NCBI GenBank assembly: GCA_947176615.1
Contig: CAMWRO010000100.1
Location: 1 to 8,921 of the forward strand
Origin: an uncultured Porphyromonadaceae bacterium
Lineage (GTDB): Bacteria > Bacteroidota > Bacteroidia > Bacteroidales > Muribaculaceae
Length of the DNA: 8,921 bases
Reading direction: 5' to 3'
Position 1 is the stretch's first letter; every line of letters begins with the position of its first letter. Below the pieces are notes generated by a model. The model worked only from the letters and a program-made list of their open reading frames with translations. It ran no database searches and was not told the DNA's origin. Both the position numbers and the translations under genes were made by a program. Below, one piece after another: positions 1 through 6,587 of this stretch.

Positions 1-251
1 CCCCGAAGTCAGTGTTCAATCCCTGAATACTGATGGCACCGGGCCGCGCCGCGAATGCGCCCCCGAAGTCAGGTGTTCAATCCCTGAATACTGATGTCCA
101 CCGGGTCGCGCCGCGAATGCGCCCCCGAAGTCAGTGTTCAATCCCTGAATACTGATGGCACCGGGCCGTGCCGCGAATGCGACCCCGAAGTCAGTGTTCA
201 ATCCCTGAATACTGATGGACACCGGGCCGCGCCGCGAATGCGACCCCGAAG
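1..251. repeat. Tandem array of ~61-bp hairpin-bearing repeats
   Basis: Four consecutive direct copies are visible at 1-60, 61-122, 123-182 and 183-243 (60, 62, 60 and 61 bp). A fifth copy begins at 244 with the shared ccccgaag and then diverges into the neighbouring element. Each full copy has a near-perfect inverted repeat, TCAGTGTTCA-atccc-TGAATACTGA, at 9-33, 69-94, 131-155 and 191-215. The only non-Watson-Crick pair would be a G-U wobble if transcribed, and copy 2 carries one extra G. The rest of each unit is GC-rich (gggccgcgccgcgaatgcg). Copies differ by a few substitutions and by 1-2 base indels after the hairpin. Unit lengths are not multiples of three and vary, so the array is not a protein repeat. 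It continues beyond the window, so the copy number is unknown. Function is not recognised. Confidence 0.95.
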
Positions 252-254
252 GGT

Positions 255-271
255 GTCGCCCCCTCGCTAAA
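255..271 (+). repeat. Outer inverted repeat, left copy
   Basis: The 17 bases gtcgccccctcgctaaa are the exact reverse complement of 905-921 on the other side of the transposase gene. The repeat runs into the long palindrome starting at 266. An exact inverted match about 630 bp apart, flanking a HUH transposase, supports its being part of the element end. Confidence 0.8.
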
Positions 272-298
272 CCCCGAGTGGACCACTCGGGGTTTAGC
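266..298. repeat. 33-bp perfect palindrome
   Basis: A 16-bp arm, gctaaaccccgagtgg (266-281), is followed by one base (a282) and its exact reverse complement (283-298). It can form a strong hairpin in DNA or RNA. No T-run follows on either strand, so a simple terminator is unlikely. It lies where 878-905 lies at the other end and shares a gtgg/ccac core with it, but the two are otherwise different in sequence. Confidence 0.85.
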
Positions 299-313
299 CG
301 ACTCCCCGTCAAT

Positions 314-338
314 GCACCTCGTAGAGGTGCTCCATCGC
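314..338 (+). repeat. REP-like palindrome, left (inner inverted repeat)
   Basis: A palindrome gcacctc-gta-gaggtgc (314-330) is followed by t and ccatcgc (332-338). The 25 bases match the reverse complement of 830-854 at 24 positions, the exception being base 331. Short palindromes with a three-base loop and a conserved flank, in inverted orientation around a Y1 transposase gene, are the usual arrangement of REP sequences with their RAYT. Here it lies 31-55 bases before the chosen transposase start. Confidence 0.8.
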
Positions 339-368
339 AACTCCAGTGTAAACCTAAAAAGTAATGTA

Positions 369-812
369 ATGAGCAGAGTCGTCGCCCTTTATCACATTGT
401 GATAAATACAAAACATCGCCGCCCCACAATCAATGAGGCTAACAAGCGCACGCTTTACAGCTACATTTACTCCATTATTAAAAAGCGTGGATGTTTCTTG
501 TATAGGATGAATGGCATTGCCAACCATATTCACATATTGCTTGACCTTCATCCATCCGTTTCGCTTTCTAATCTCATGCTCGAAATAAAGCGTGACAGCA
601 GTATATGGATGAAACAGTCGGGATTTTTCCCGGAGTTTGACGGATGGGGTAAGGAATATGCCGCGTTTACCTGTGCCTATAAAGACCGCAACGGCATCAT
701 TGAGTATATTAAATCTCAGGAAGTGCATCACGGGACAGTCGGGTATGAGGCAGAGCTTGAGATGTTGTGTGTCGAGGCAGGACGGCAATGGGATGAGTAT
801 GCCCTCAGTTGA
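369..812 (+). CDS. REP-associated / IS200-like tyrosine transposase (HUH/Y1)
   Basis: 147 residues, a Y1_Tnp-type single-domain nuclease (PF01797-like). These enzymes nick and rejoin single-stranded DNA through a covalent phosphotyrosine, recognising hairpins. The metal-binding HUH motif is intact as His53-Ile-His55 (in NGIANHIHILL). The likely nucleophile is Tyr113 in IIEYIKSQEVHH, with the usual Gln four residues later. The WGKEYAAFTC segment before it resembles the W-x-GYGAFS stretch of Bacteroidota members. I chose ATG 369 because it follows A-rich sequence and begins the family-like MSRVVALYHIVINTK. The in-frame ATG at 312 would translate the REP-like palindrome. The gene is AT-richer than its neighbours: by hand, bases 421-480 have 26 G/C, against 44 in bases 2161-2220 of the next gene, suggesting separate ancestry. 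No accessory TnpB is present. Whether it moves itself or mainly acts on scattered REP sequences is unknown. Confidence 0.9.
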   Translation: MSRVVALYHIVINTKHRRPTINEANKRTLYSYIYSIIKKRGCFLYRMNGIANHIHILLDLHPSVSLSNLMLEIKRDSSIWMKQSGFFPEFDGWGKEYAAFTCAYKDRNGIIEYIKSQEVHHGTVGYEAELEMLCVEAGRQWDEYALS

Positions 813-829
813 CTTTACGTCGTGTTGTG

Positions 830-854
830 GCGATGGCGCACCTCTACGAGGTGC
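830..854 (-). repeat. REP-like palindrome, right (inner inverted repeat)
   Basis: gcgatgg, then c, then gcacctc-tac-gaggtgc (838-854). Read on the minus strand it is the same unit as 314-338 with one base changed. It begins 18 bases after the transposase stop codon. The opposite orientation of the two copies gives a REPIN-like or terminal-inverted-repeat layout. Confidence 0.8.
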
Positions 855-877
855 TGTCTATACCGCGGCCATCATGG

Positions 878-905
878 ACACCAAGTGGACAAGTCCACAT
901 GGTGT
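878..905. repeat. Imperfect palindrome, right side
   Basis: acaccaagtggac (878-890), spacer aa, then gtccacatggtgt (893-905). Twelve of thirteen positions pair. It takes the place that the 266-298 palindrome takes at the left end and directly adjoins the outer inverted repeat at 905-921. Confidence 0.75.
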
Positions 906-921
906 TTAGCGAGGGGGCGAC
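905..921 (-). repeat. Outer inverted repeat, right copy
   Basis: tttagcgagggggcgac is the exact reverse complement of 255-271. Its last bases form the left arm of the terminal hairpin at 919-933. Confidence 0.8.
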
Positions 922-939
922 TCCTACGGAGTCTTTTTT
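919..939 (+). terminator. Candidate intrinsic terminator / terminal hairpin of the element
   Basis: gactcc-tac-ggagtc (919-933) is a 6-bp stem with a three-base loop, followed immediately by six T residues (934-939). On the + strand this has the form of an intrinsic terminator, though the stem is short. It would stop transcripts from the transposase before the GH115 gene. The same hairpin is also the outermost structure of the mobile element, with a weaker counterpart at 240-259, so its first role may be recognition by the transposase. Confidence 0.5.
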
Positions 940-1018
940 GCGCGATGATGCCTGTTTTAGACATTTCCTTTATATTGTTGAATCACTGATATTTTTAAAA
1001 CCGAAAAAGTAATTTGCT
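940..1018 (+). promoter_or_regulatory. Upstream region of GH115-GH78, weak promoter candidate
   Basis: AT-rich leader of 79 bp before the GH115 start. TATTGTTG at 973-980 differs by one base from the Bacteroidota -7 box TAnnTTTG. No TTTG lies at the usual 19-21 base spacing upstream, so the call is weak. The last bases (accgaaaaagtaatttgct) are A-rich, as is normal before Bacteroidota start codons that lack a Shine-Dalgarno sequence. No clear operator or riboswitch was seen. Confidence 0.25.
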
Positions 1019-3526
1019 ATGTATAAATTTATCGTTACTCTTGTTTCCTCATTAATCGCCCTCCCGGGGATGGCGATTGACCATCCCGGTATTGCGGGGG
1101 ATGCTCATGGGGCGGGGACGTTCCCGCTGATTGTCGACAATGCGCCCGCGAGAGTTGTGGTGGCCCCTGATGAAGCGGCGGGAGTAAGGATTGCGGCGGG
1201 AAACCTTGTGGCCGACTTTGAAAAGGTGGCGCGGGGCGGTAATACCGAGGGCAACCGGGCGGTAATCCTTGCCGGTGAGGTCAACGGCCCGCTGATCAAG
1301 CAGATTGTCAAGAGTGCCCCGTCGGTCAAGTGGCTTGCCGACTCGCTGAAGGGGAAACGGGAACAATATTTCATCACTTTCGCGGGCGACAGCATGATTG
1401 TCGCGGGAAGTGACATGAGGGGTACAATCTACGGCATCTATGAGGTGTCGGAACAGCTCGGGGTGTCGCCGTGGTATGACTGGGCCGACGCTCCTGTGGC
1501 CCCGCGCAGCAACGTGGCGATACAGCGCGGCAACTACACCGCCGGTGAGCCTGCCGTGCGCTATCGCGGAATATTTCTCAACGACGAGGCCCCGTGTCTC
1601 ACGTCGTGGGTGAAGAACACCTACGGCACCGGCTACGGAGACCATCGTTTCTATGCGCGCGTGGGCGAGCTGCTGCTGCGCCTGCGAGGCAACTTCCTGT
1701 GGCCCGCGATGTGGTCATGGGCGTTTTATGCCGATGACCCCGAAAATTCCAAGACAATGAGCGATATGGGCATCATAATGGGCACTTCCCATCATGAACC
1801 GATGGCCCGCAACCATCAGGAGTGGGCCCGCCACCGCAAGGAATATGGCGCGTGGAACTACAATACCAATCAGAAGGTAATCGACCGCTTTTTCGCCGAA
1901 GGAATCGACCGGATGAAGGACACCGAAGATATTGTTACCATCGGTATGCGCGGCGACGGCGACGAGGCCATGAGCGATGAGGCCGACGTGAAGCTGATGG
2001 AGAAAATCGTGGCCAACCAGCGCAAGATTATCGCCCGCCACAGCGGCAAGAAGGCCAAGGATGTGCCGCAGGTGTGGGCGCTATATAAGGAGGTGCTCGA
2101 CTATTATGACAAGGGGATGCGTGTCCCCGACGACGTGACCATGCTGCTCTGTGACGACAACTGGGGCAACGTGCGCCGGCTCCCCGACGAGAAGGAACGC
2201 CGTCATCCGGGAGGGTGGGGGATGTACTACCATGTCGACTATGTCGGTGCACCGCGCAACTCCAAGTGGCTCAACAACACCCCGATTCAGAACATGTGGG
2301 AGCAGTTGCAACTCACCTACGACTATGGTGTCGACCGCCTGTGGATTCTCAATGTCGGTGACCTCAAGCCGATGGAATATCCCATCACGCTTTTCCTTGA
2401 CATGGCATGGAATCCCCGACGGTTCAACGTCGACAACCTCCTTGACCACGCGACAGGGTTCTGCTCGCAGATTTTCGGAGGCGCGCAGGGTCCCGAGGCC
2501 GCGAGAATACTGAACCTTTACTGCAAATATGCGGGACGTTCCACCGCCGAGATGCTCGATCAGTCCACCTTCGACCTTCAGTCGGGCGAATGGAGGCTTG
2601 TGCGCGACGAGTTCATGACGCTCGAAACCGAGGCCCTGAGACAATACCTGACAATTCCCGACGAGGCAAGGGATGCCTACAAGGAGCTGATACTGTTCCC
2701 CGTGCAGGCTATGGCCAACCTCTATGACCTCTACTACAGTGTGGCGATGAACCGCGCCCTTGCCGCCGACGGAAATCCGCAAGCCAACGAGTGGGCCGAC
2801 CGTGCCCGCAAGTGTTTTGACCGCGACGCGATGCTCATGGCCGACTATAACAACAATATCGCCGACGGTAAATGGCGTGGCATGATGACACAGAAACACA
2901 TAGGCTACACAATCTGGAACGACGATTTCCCTGCCGACAAGATGCCCGAGACGGTGACTGTCGAGGCGACCGGAAACGGCGGCTATGTCGCCACAGAGCG
3001 TGACGGCGTTGTCGCAATAGAAGCCGAGCATTTCAATGCCTGTCAGGGCAATAGCGATGCCTCGTGGGCCGTTATCCCGTATATGGGGCGCACGTTGAGC
3101 GGTGTGGCCCTGATGCCCTATACGGTCCCGACCGACGGCGCGTCGCTGACCTATGCCGTCGATGTCACCACCCCCGTTGACAGCGTGACGGTGCATGTCA
3201 TCACCAAGTCGACGCTGGCGTTCTGCAACAAGGCGGGTCACCGCTATGCCGTGTCGATCGACGGAGGCTCTGAGCAAGTGGTCAATTTCAACCACGACCT
3301 CGACGAGCGTCCCGAGAACATCTACACGGTGTTCTATCCCACCGTCGCGCGCCGCGTGGTCGAGAAATCGGTGACCTTCCCCGGCCTGACCCCGGGACGG
3401 CACACCGTCACCCTGCGGCCTCTCGACCCGGGAATCGTCTTTGAGAAGGTGGTGCTCGACCTCGGCGGTTTCAATCCCCGCTCGTTCCTCTTTATGGAGG
3501 AGTCGCCTGTAACCTTAAAAAAATAA
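1019..3526 (+). CDS. GH115 xylan alpha-1,2-glucuronidase
   Basis: 835 residues, normal for the family. GH115 enzymes hydrolyse alpha-1,2-linked (4-O-methyl-)glucuronic acid from xylan, including internal xylose units of long chains. Residues 1-19 form a signal peptide (cleavage likely after GMA), giving a secreted, probably periplasmic enzyme. Family signatures are GTIYGIYEVSEQLGVSPW, YRGIFLNDEAP (Asp189), GTSHHEPM (His258), MRGDGDEAMSD (Asp315), LYKEVLDYYDKG (Glu358) and CDDNWGN (Asp379, Asn381). As I recall the Bacteroides ovatus enzyme's active-site residues (Asp206, His275, Asp332, Glu375, Asp396, Asn398), all six map here at a constant offset of 17, so the site looks complete. Residues from about 660 on (VVAIEAEHF onward) are the C-terminal beta-sandwich domain. 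The next gene starts four bases after the stop. No frameshift is seen. Activity on another alpha-glucuronylated glycan is possible. Confidence 0.95.
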   Translation: MYKFIVTLVSSLIALPGMAIDHPGIAGDAHGAGTFPLIVDNAPARVVVAPDEAAGVRIAAGNLVADFEKVARGGNTEGNRAVILAGEVNGPLIKQIVKSAPSVKWLADSLKGKREQYFITFAGDSMIVAGSDMRGTIYGIYEVSEQLGVSPWYDWADAPVAPRSNVAIQRGNYTAGEPAVRYRGIFLNDEAPCLTSWVKNTYGTGYGDHRFYARVGELLLRLRGNFLWPAMWSWAFYADDPENSKTMSDMGIIMGTSHHEPMARNHQEWARHRKEYGAWNYNTNQKVIDRFFAEGIDRMKDTEDIVTIGMRGDGDEAMSDEADVKLMEKIVANQRKIIARHSGKKAKDVPQVWALYKEVLDYYDKGMRVPDDVTMLLCDDNWGNVRRLPDEKERRHPGGWGMYYHVDYVGAPRNSKWLNNTPIQNMWEQLQLTYDYGVDRLWILNVGDLKPMEYPITLFLDMAWNPRRFNVDNLLDHATGFCSQIFGGAQGPEAARILNLYCKYAGRSTAEMLDQSTFDLQSGEWRLVRDEFMTLETEALRQYLTIPDEARDAYKELILFPVQAMANLYDLYYSVAMNRALAADGNPQANEWADRARKCFDRDAMLMADYNNNIADGKWRGMMTQKHIGYTIWNDDFPADKMPETVTVEATGNGGYVATERDGVVAIEAEHFNACQGNSDASWAVIPYMGRTLSGVALMPYTVPTDGASLTYAVDVTTPVDSVTVHVITKSTLAFCNKAGHRYAVSIDGGSEQVVNFNHDLDERPENIYTVFYPTVARRVVEKSVTFPGLTPGRHTVTLRPLDPGIVFEKVVLDLGGFNPRSFLFMEESPVTLKK

Positions 3527-3530
3527 TTGT

Positions 3531-6500
3531 ATGACTGAATTGCGAAACATCCTCTGCGGCCTCCTTTTCCTCGTGTCATCGGCGGTATGTGCCGAAATCG
3601 ACCGGGGAGAGGCGCGATGGATAGGCCCGGCGGGCGACGACCTGCCTATTTATGCCGACTATCTCCCCGTTTTCAGGATTGACTGTGATTTCAAGCTGAA
3701 AAAGGGGGCGAAGGCGTCGCTTGTCTATGGTGCCGACGATCCGCGGCTGATGAATCGCAATCTCAATATCTACAATCTCGAAAACCGGAGCGGCGAGTCG
3801 GGAATCCGTGTCGAAATCGACCGCCGGGAGGGTTGTGTCGCCATCTACCGCAGCGGCTACCACCCGGCTGACGATGCCACGCGCCCGATCGTTAAATTTG
3901 AGGCCGACAACCTGATTGACGGCGTCAACCACTTGCAGATTGCCTCCAATCTCGGGTTTACCGACATTGCCATCAACGGCAAGCATATCGGACACACCGG
4001 TATCAACCCGGTGGGCAACGGCGGCGACTACCTCGCTTTCCCTGTCCTCGCCCGAGTGGCTGTGGATATCCCCACGGGGAGCCGTGCCGAAATCTCAAAT
4101 ATAACGGTATCCAATTTCCGCGCACCCGGCAACGTTATTTACCGCGCCCCGGGGGTGTACACATCTTCGGCCCGGGTGCCTGTGGTGACCCGCTCGATGC
4201 CCGAGTTGAGAACCGTCATAACCCTCCCCGCCGGAAAGGTGGTCGAGAGTGCCGAGGCAACAGTCACGGCGCGGGGAATATATGACCTCAGCGTCAACGG
4301 CACCCGTGTCACCGACGACTATTTCTACCCCGGCTCGACACAGTACAACAAAACTCATTTATATCACACCCACGACATTGCCCCCCTGCTGCGCGAGGGT
4401 GACAACACCCTGTCGGTGCAGCTCGCCGAGGGGTGGTGGAGCGGAGGCTCGACTTTTGTGGGGGAAAATTGGAACTTTTTCGGTGACCGCCAGTCGTTCA
4501 TCGGGGTTTTCACTGTTCGTTACACCGACGGCTCTGTGCAGCGGTTCTGTACAGAGCCCGGGGAGTGGTTTTACAGTACCGACGGCCCCGTGGTCGAGGG
4601 TAGTTTCTTTCAAGGAGAGATATATGACGCGACACGGCTCGACGCTCCCGACAGGGTATGGAAACCCGCAGTCGAGGTCGCCATTGACTCGACGGTCAAC
4701 AAGACCGTGGGTGACTGGGACGCGATTGACTTCCGACCCTCCTTTGGCGATCGCGTGAGGGCCGTCGACACCATTCCGGCCCGCTCCGTGACCGAGCCGC
4801 GACCGGGGGTGTATGTCTACGACATGGGGCAGAATATGGCCGCCGTGCCTCTGATTTCGTTCCCCGCGCTGAAACCCGGGACCGAGGTCACGATGCGCTA
4901 TGCCGAAGTGCTGTACCCCGACATGCCGCAATATGCATCGCACAAAGGGATGATTATGACCGAGAACCTCCGCGCTGCCATGTGTTGCGACATCTACCGT
5001 GCCGCAGGGACGCCGGGCGAGAGTTTTTCACCCCGTTTCACCCTTCACGGGTTCCGCTACATCGAGGTGACAGGTCTTGACGGGCCTCTGCCCCTCGACT
5101 CGGTTCGCGCCGTGCCTGTCAGCTCGGTCAGCCGCATTGTCGCCGGTTATGAATGTTCCGACACGCTTGTCAACCGCCTTTGGGACAACATATGCCGCTC
5201 CACGATGTCCAATTTCGTCTCAATCCCGACCGACTGCCCGCAGCGCAACGAGCGACTCGGGTGGATGGGGGATATTTCGGTCTATGCCCCTACGGCGACC
5301 AAGATAGCCGATGTCTCGGCGATTCTCGCCCAGTATCTCGCCTCGGTGCGCGACTGTCAGCGCGGTGACGGGAAGTTTCCCGATGTGGCCCCGACAGGGT
5401 TCGGATTTGGAGGAATGCTGTGGGGGAGCGCGGGAATCACCGTGCCGTGGGCGCATTTCAGCGAGTATGGCGACACAGCCGTGCTGCGCGGGCATTACTC
5501 CGCGATGAAACGCTACATCGACTATCTGCTCAAGAATACAATCGATTCCGTCACCGGTATAATGGTGCAGGACCGGGCGTGGGGAGACCTCGCCGACTGG
5601 CTCAGTCCCGAGTATGACCGCACTGACAAGTCGCTGCTGTGGGAATGCTACTTTATCTATGACCTTGAACTCATGAGCCGGATGGCGGCGATTCTCGGCG
5701 AGAGAGATGACGTAGCTTATTATCGGCAGCTCGCCGACAAGCGGCGCGACTTCTTCTTTGACACATATATCGACCCTGCGACCGGCAAGACCCGATTTTC
5801 GGCATTTGACCCGGCCCGCAAGGGTCAGATTATAGACACGCAGGCATCCTATGCGCTTGCTATAATGCTGGTCGATGACTCTAATCCCGACTTTGCGCGG
5901 CACCTTGTCGATGCTGTGTCACGCGAGAATGTGGCCGACGACGGTACCGTGTGCCCTCCCTACTCGCTCATGACCGGCTTTATCGGCACGGCATGGATAA
6001 TGGAGGCGTTGAGCCTCACGGGGAACACCGACACCGCCTACCGGCTGCTGACATCGCGCAATTATCCGTCGTGGCTCTATCCCGTGACGCAGGGAGCGAC
6101 AACCGTGTGGGAACGGCTCAACTCCTATACCGACAAGGCCGGTTTCGGGAGCAACAATAGCATGAACTCGTTCAACCACTACTCATTCGGAGCGGTCGGC
6201 AACTGGCTTCTCACCCGCTCGGCGGGACTGACCAAGCTCGATGACAAGTATATAATCCTTACCCCCGAGCCTGACACAACCGGAGCCGTGACATGGGCGC
6301 GCGGATGGCTCGACATGGCCGCAGGGCGCGCCGAGTGCTCGTGGCGGGTCGACGGCGACAGGGTGATCTATGAGGTAACGGTTCCCGACGGCGTTGAGGC
6401 TCAGTTCTCGGCCCCGGTCGATACATATGATTTTAACGACGTGGTATATCACGTTGACGGCACCCCCGTTCCGTCAACTGAGATAGTCGGAATTACAGGA

Positions 6501-6587
6501 GTGCCGTCAAGGGTTTCTTTAATCCTTCCGGCAGGACGCCATGAGTTCATGACACGGATGCCCGCGGGGGCTCAGTCGTCATGGTGA
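3531..6587 (+). CDS. GH78 alpha-L-rhamnosidase
   Basis: 1018 residues. It is expected to release terminal alpha-linked L-rhamnose by an inverting mechanism. Residues 1-21 are a signal peptide cleaved near AVCA; the Val before Cys20 does not fit a lipobox. Residues about 22-220 are an N-terminal beta-rich region I cannot assign firmly. A rhamnosidase N-domain follows (about 225-390, with ARGIYDLSVNGTRV and LAEGWWSG), then the beta-sandwich domain with YDMGQNM (Asp431 onward) and RYAEVLYPDM. The helical-barrel catalytic domain is about 530-880 and a C-terminal beta domain ends the protein. PTDCPQRNERLGWMGD carries Asp568 and Glu574, the likely general acid. GATTVWERLNS carries Glu861, the likely general base. 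The start lies four bases after the GH115 stop and overlaps its A-rich tail, so co-transcription is likely. The last 16 bases overlap the opposing gene. The glycan it acts on cannot be read from sequence. Confidence 0.95.
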   Translation: MTELRNILCGLLFLVSSAVCAEIDRGEARWIGPAGDDLPIYADYLPVFRIDCDFKLKKGAKASLVYGADDPRLMNRNLNIYNLENRSGESGIRVEIDRREGCVAIYRSGYHPADDATRPIVKFEADNLIDGVNHLQIASNLGFTDIAINGKHIGHTGINPVGNGGDYLAFPVLARVAVDIPTGSRAEISNITVSNFRAPGNVIYRAPGVYTSSARVPVVTRSMPELRTVITLPAGKVVESAEATVTARGIYDLSVNGTRVTDDYFYPGSTQYNKTHLYHTHDIAPLLREGDNTLSVQLAEGWWSGGSTFVGENWNFFGDRQSFIGVFTVRYTDGSVQRFCTEPGEWFYSTDGPVVEGSFFQGEIYDATRLDAPDRVWKPAVEVAIDSTVNKTVGDWDAIDFRPSFGDRVRAVDTIPARSVTEPRPGVYVYDMGQNMAAVPLISFPALKPGTEVTMRYAEVLYPDMPQYASHKGMIMTENLRAAMCCDIYRAAGTPGESFSPRFTLHGFRYIEVTGLDGPLPLDSVRAVPVSSVSRIVAGYECSDTLVNRLWDNICRSTMSNFVSIPTDCPQRNERLGWMGDISVYAPTATKIADVSAILAQYLASVRDCQRGDGKFPDVAPTGFGFGGMLWGSAGITVPWAHFSEYGDTAVLRGHYSAMKRYIDYLLKNTIDSVTGIMVQDRAWGDLADWLSPEYDRTDKSLLWECYFIYDLELMSRMAAILGERDDVAYYRQLADKRRDFFFDTYIDPATGKTRFSAFDPARKGQIIDTQASYALAIMLVDDSNPDFARHLVDAVSRENVADDGTVCPPYSLMTGFIGTAWIMEALSLTGNTDTAYRLLTSRNYPSWLYPVTQGATTVWERLNSYTDKAGFGSNNSMNSFNHYSFGAVGNWLLTRSAGLTKLDDKYIILTPEPDTTGAVTWARGWLDMAAGRAECSWRVDGDRVIYEVTVPDGVEAQFSAPVDTYDFNDVVYHVDGTPVPSTEIVGITGVPSRVSLILPAGRHEFMTRMPAGAQSSW

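Larger units (their letters stand above)
240..939 (+). mobile_element. Compact RAYT/IS200-like element with structured inverted ends
   Basis: The transposase gene at 369-812 is bracketed by matching structures in opposite orientation. Moving inward, each side has a short GAC...GTC-type terminal hairpin (about 240-259 left, 919-933 right), a 17-bp sequence identical in inverted orientation (255-271 and 905-921), a longer palindrome (266-298 and 878-905), and a REP-like palindrome with a shared flank (314-338 and 830-854). Boundaries are inferred from the outermost hairpins. I see no target-site duplication, as expected for HUH/Y1 transposases, which move single-stranded DNA. It could be an autonomous transposon, or a chromosomal RAYT gene inside a REPIN-like cluster; the sequence alone does not decide. 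Confidence 0.65.

Noticed and set aside
1..251. CRISPR array
   Set aside because: The whole 60-62 bp unit is repeated; there are no distinct spacers between short repeats and no cas genes.
266..298. Strong intrinsic terminator at the 33-bp palindrome
   Set aside because: The stem is strong, but neither strand has a T-run after it, and no gene visible in the window ends just before it.
16..429. 137-residue minus-strand ORF across the repeat array and transposase 5' end
   Set aside because: It crosses the non-codon-length repeats, the palindromes and the opposite strand of the transposase gene. Its sequence is composed of repeat translations in shifting frames and resembles no protein.
354..788. 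144-residue minus-strand ORF opposite the transposase gene
   Set aside because: The + strand frame has an intact HUH motif, catalytic Tyr and family-like sequence, so the antisense frame is a shadow.
2081..3403. 440-residue antisense ORF within the GH115 gene
   Set aside because: Long antisense frames are common opposite GC-rich genes, and the sense strand carries all GH115 motifs without a break.
3531..3593. Lipoprotein signal on the GH78 protein
   Set aside because: A Cys follows a hydrophobic stretch, but the preceding residue is Val rather than Gly, Ala or Ser. Ordinary cleavage after AVCA fits better.
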